From Agrilactobacillus yilanensis (lineage in GTDB: Bacteria; Bacillota; Bacilli; Lactobacillales; Lactobacillaceae): a stretch of 64,000 nt of DNA. The stretch spans positions 124,001-188,000 of the forward strand of contig NZ_RHOY01000002.1 in the NCBI RefSeq assembly GCF_003946725.1, read 5' to 3'. The notes beneath the pieces are model-generated. The model was given only the letters and a program-made list of their open reading frames with translations. It had not been told where the DNA came from and ran no database searches. The position numbers were made by a program, and so were the translations under genes. Of this stretch, positions 61,283 to 64,000 are shown in pieces. The number at the start of each line of letters is the position of its first letter. Positions within the stretch are counted from its first letter, which is position 1.

Positions 61283-62269
61283 TTGAAAAAACTCATTAAT
61301 CAACCGCAAACCGTTGTCCAAGAAATGTTAGCAGGCATTTTAAAAGCCTATCCACAACTGGTCAAAGTACCCCATGTCAACGCCGTAGTCTACCCTCATT
61401 TAAATCGGCAAACACGGCTGATCTCCGGTGGCGGCAGCGGCCATGAACCATTGGATGTTGGCTATTTAGGGCCAAATTTATTAGACGCAGCTATTTTAGG
61501 CGCCCCTTTTACACCACCAACGCCTGAAGCCATTGTGGCAACCGTCGAATTTTTCAAAATACAAAAGCCCGTAGTTTTTATCATCAAAAATTTTATTGCC
61601 GACTTGCATAATTTTAAACAGGCCCAAAAACAACTCATCGCTAAAGGCTATCAAGTAGGCCTCGTTATTGTAGATGATGACCGTTCTGTAAATCCAGACA
61701 CTTTAAATCTCCGCCGGCGAGGGGTGGCCGGTACAGTGTTTGTTCATAAAATTCTAGGCTATGCGGCCGAAAAAAAAGCGACACTAGAAACACTAGTATC
61801 GTTAGGTAAAGCGGTTAATGCCAACTTATGTACCTTAAGTGCTGCCTTTACCGGCAGTGAATTACCAGATCAACAGGCCCCTTCGTTTGAGCTCGCTTCG
61901 AATGAAGTTGCTTATGGTGTCGGTATTCACGGTGAAGCTGGCTACCGCAAAGAAGTTTTTCATAGCGCTGACTTATTAGCCCGAGAATTAGTGAATAAGC
62001 TTTTACAGACTGCCCCGTTGATCGCTAATGATCATTGCGCCGTTTTAGTAAACGGCCTGGGCGCCTTGCCATTAATGGACCAATTCATTTTTGCCCACGA
62101 TATCTGTGAACTTTTGACATTAAAACAGATTCAGCCGCAACTGTTAAAAGTTGGTAACTTTTTAACGGCCTATAATATGTCCGGTGTTTCTGTCACCTTA
62201 TTAAAACTAGTTGATCCAGACTGGTTAACAGCACTAAATGCTGAAGTAACTGGTTTTGCCTGGCATTAA
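61283..62269 (+). CDS. DhaK-like dihydroxyacetone-binding protein, possibly coactivator DhaQ
   Basis: A 328-residue DhaK fold. GGGSGHEPLDVGYLGPNLLD and the covalent substrate His in GVGIHGEAGYRKEVFH are present, so it should bind dihydroxyacetone. No dhaL or dhaM follows; the next gene, on the other strand, is a DhaS-like regulator whose stop overlaps this one. In Lactococcus, DhaQ is a DhaK paralogue that binds dihydroxyacetone and activates through DhaS, so a DhaQ role is favoured over kinase. TTG 61283 follows AAAGG; the open frame further up runs through the terminator. Confidence 0.75.
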   Translation: MKKLINQPQTVVQEMLAGILKAYPQLVKVPHVNAVVYPHLNRQTRLISGGGSGHEPLDVGYLGPNLLDAAILGAPFTPPTPEAIVATVEFFKIQKPVVFIIKNFIADLHNFKQAQKQLIAKGYQVGLVIVDDDRSVNPDTLNLRRRGVAGTVFVHKILGYAAEKKATLETLVSLGKAVNANLCTLSAAFTGSELPDQQAPSFELASNEVAYGVGIHGEAGYRKEVFHSADLLARELVNKLLQTAPLIANDHCAVLVNGLGALPLMDQFIFAHDICELLTLKQIQPQLLKVGNFLTAYNMSGVSVTLLKLVDPDWLTALNAEVTGFAWH

Positions 62270-62859
62270 ATGGAAATTTCTTGGTGTTCATATCGTGTAA
62301 TCGGCGCAGTTCGCAGCAACAAACCATTAAATGTATCTTCAATAATTTGCTGCACCGCTTTAAATTCCACCTTTGCATCAATCTCTACTTCATTTGCCAA
62401 CCACCATTTGATCTCACTGACTAACCCATTTGTTAGAAAATTCACTAAAAAGTGCCGATAGGCCGTTTTAATGTCAATTTTTCGAGTCTGCACCATATCC
62501 GTCACAATTAAATCTACCAAGTGGTGGGTATGCGCTTCAATTGCCAAACCCGGTGCATTTTGGGCATGGTTTTCAAATACTTGACAATAAAAAGCGCGAT
62601 TATCGGCAAAATAGCCACAAAGATGATATAAAACTTTACTCCAATGCTCATAATTTAAATTATCATCCACAACTTGAGAAACTTCATCTTCGTAAAGCCA
62701 TACTAATAAGTCATATTTATCTTGAAAATAGTCATAAAAAGTTTGCCGTCGTAATTGAGCTGTGGCCATAATATTGGTTACGCTCACTTTTTCTAAACCT
62801 TTTTGACTAATCAGTGCTTTGGCAGCCACTGCAATCTTTTTTTTAACAATATAAGACAA
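62266..62859 (-). CDS. TetR-family regulator, DhaS-like
   Basis: A 197-residue TetR protein. The helix-turn-helix is KVSVTNIMATAQLRRQTFYD followed by YFQDKYDLLVWL, close to the DhaS pattern RRQTFYNHFQDKYELL. DhaS activates the dihydroxyacetone kinase genes with DhaQ. It converges on the DhaK/DhaQ-like gene with a 4-base stop overlap. Start uncertain: TTG 62859 fits the GGGGTG upstream; an open frame reaches 62892. Confidence 0.75.
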   Translation of the reverse strand: MSYIVKKKIAVAAKALISQKGLEKVSVTNIMATAQLRRQTFYDYFQDKYDLLVWLYEDEVSQVVDDNLNYEHWSKVLYHLCGYFADNRAFYCQVFENHAQNAPGLAIEAHTHHLVDLIVTDMVQTRKIDIKTAYRHFLVNFLTNGLVSEIKWWLANEVEIDAKVEFKAVQQIIEDTFNGLLLRTAPITRYEHQEISI

Positions 62860-62967
62860 ATCACACACCCCATTATCTGATCCAGACTTCAAAAGTTTTG
62901 AGATTATCTATGAGGCATTATACCATGACTTTGCTCAAATTGTCACGTTATTAATTACAATTAAAAA

Positions 62968-63642
62968 TTATGACCGGCGCTCAATAAATCTTGCATTAAT
63001 GACATTAGGTAAATGCCGTAGCTGGGTGGCAATCTCTGGTTCTGAACAACTATCTACCTCAATAATCATAAATGCCATGCAGCCCTTGTCTTGGCGGTTG
63101 ACGGTCATTGTACTGATATTGATATCGTTATCTGAAAGTAGCTTTGTAACCTCAGCAATAACCCCAGGGACATCTTTATGCCGAATTAAAAAAGTCGGCA
63201 TTTCCAACGAGAACTCAATTTTAAAGCCATCAATCTCAGTAATTTGAAAAGCACCGCCGCCGATAGAAATTCCAGTGATTTCCATTTCATAGTCATCTTT
63301 TATTAAATGCGCTTTAACAGTATTAGGGTGCATCGCTTTTTCTGTTTTTGTGATAAAGTTAATTTTAATACCTTTTTCTTTTGCGATTTCTAAAGAGTGG
63401 GATAATCGCTGATCGCTGGGCGCCATCTCTAATAAGCCACCGACTAAAGCATAATCTGTACGATGCCCTTTATAAGTCGTTGCAAAAGATTCATAAAAAT
63501 AAACATCTACTTGAGTTGGTTCAGCCCCATAAATTAAACGCATTACTTTGCCAATTCTAGCAGCCCCAGCAGTATGAGAACTACTAGGACCTACCATAAC
63601 TGGGCCGATAATATCAAAAACACTTTTATAATCTTGGCTCAT
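62968..63642 (-). CDS. sdaAB: L-serine dehydratase, iron-sulfur type, beta subunit
   Basis: A 224-residue SdaAB: SVFDIIGPVMVGPSSSHTAG at the N-terminus and a C-terminal ACT domain (FLIRHKDVPGVIAEVTKLLS and ISTMTVNRQDKGCMAFMIIE). With the alpha subunit it converts serine to pyruvate and ammonia. No alpha-subunit gene follows; the next gene is the DhaS-like regulator. ATG 63642 follows GTGAGG; the frame open to 63657 lacks a site. Confidence 0.88.
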   Translation of the reverse strand: MSQDYKSVFDIIGPVMVGPSSSHTAGAARIGKVMRLIYGAEPTQVDVYFYESFATTYKGHRTDYALVGGLLEMAPSDQRLSHSLEIAKEKGIKINFITKTEKAMHPNTVKAHLIKDDYEMEITGISIGGGAFQITEIDGFKIEFSLEMPTFLIRHKDVPGVIAEVTKLLSDNDINISTMTVNRQDKGCMAFMIIEVDSCSEPEIATQLRHLPNVINARFIERRS

Positions 63643-63833
63643 AATTAAACGCCTCACTTTTATTTCAGTTGTTTTTATTATAACTTTTCATTGATGATTT
63701 GCCGACATTAATTAGCTTATATTTCTAAAAAACAAATGAAATGACAACAAACGAACAGTTTTGTCACAGCTATTTACGATTATTATAATTTAAGGAATAA
63801 TAAACTTTAACGAATTCAATTAAAGGAGTTTTT

Positions 63834-64000
63834 ATGACTAATAATTATATCGCAGACAATGCTAAGCCAGGTCTTAACCGTGAGGCTTTCAAACTACTCT
63901 TAATGGCCTTGATGGTCTTAGATCACATTGGTTTTTTTATCTCCCCTTACTTAGCCGACGTTTTCCATATTATAACCCGAGTCGTGGCCGTGGGTTTTGG
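63834..64000 (+). CDS. TraX-family membrane protein, cut by window end
   Basis: Only 55 codons are visible: MTNNYIADNAKPGLNREAFK then LLLMALMVLDHIGFFISPYL. The Leu-rich first helix ending in MVLDHIGFF is typical of TraX-family acetyltransferase-like membrane proteins. AAAGGAG lies 8 bases before the ATG. The rest is beyond the window. Confidence 0.65.
   Translation, partial: MTNNYIADNAKPGLNREAFKLLLMALMVLDHIGFFISPYLADVFHIITRVVAVGF

Noticed and set aside
1-64000. CRISPR arrays, tRNA, rRNA, prophage or insertion sequences
   Set aside because: No regularly spaced repeats, cloverleaf or rRNA segments, transposase or phage structural genes were seen on reading.

Overview
The window looks like the chromosome of a low-GC Firmicute of the lactic acid bacterium group (Lactobacillaceae-like). 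AGGAGG-type ribosome binding sites, CcpA-type cre sites, DhaS/DhaQ-like and DauR-type proteins, a holin-like type I toxin and short Rho-independent terminators all fit. It carries more anaerobic chemistry than most of that group: pyruvate:flavodoxin oxidoreductase, flavodoxin, a siroheme sulfite reductase, a double-cubane reductase with its activase, and a selenium-dependent molybdenum hydroxylase. I do not name a species.

Layout. 1-1.9 kb: YjiM/YjiL-type reductase and activase, the first cut by the window edge. 2.0-3.7 kb: decayed genes (LysR remnant, DNA glycosylase remnant) with a type I toxin/antisense RNA module between them. 3.7-16.7 kb: pectin/oligogalacturonide catabolism in two minus-strand units (IclR regulator, permease, KduI, KdgK; then KduI copy 2, KduD, GH105, GPH transporter, TIM-barrel protein, GH28), tied together by a shared palindromic operator and cre sites. 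17-23.3 kb: metal P-type ATPase, topoisomerase III, a small unknown gene, a DauR-type regulator and paired CrcB fluoride channels. 23.6-27.8 kb: nifJ and flavodoxin, with a cre at the promoter.

28.0-49.5 kb: one very long minus-strand cluster for purine/urate breakdown (ssnA, ygfK, hydantoinase, ygeX, ygeY, ygeW, arcC, ridA, NCS2 permease) running into Se/Mo enzyme genes (XdhC-like, Se-dependent xanthine dehydrogenase, MocA, cysteine desulfurase, SelD, YedF, DUF3343, YqeC, YqeB). It should turn purines into diaminopropionate, pyruvate, ammonia and carbamoyl phosphate, with ATP from carbamate kinase.

49.8-56.1 kb: an MFS carrier and a sulfur locus (metA-like and cysK on minus; sulfite reductase and sirohydrochlorin chelatase on plus). 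The metA-cysK leader is the most interesting element here. A strong promoter is followed by a short ORF ending Tyr-Cys-Cys-Cys-stop, then alternative hairpins and a terminator. This is a classic attenuator layout, apparently responding to cysteine and without a T-box. 56-64 kb: small membrane proteins, TerC, cupin, 1,3-propanediol dehydrogenase, a DhaK/DhaQ-like protein tail-to-tail with a DhaS-like regulator, serine dehydratase beta subunit, and the start of a TraX-family gene.
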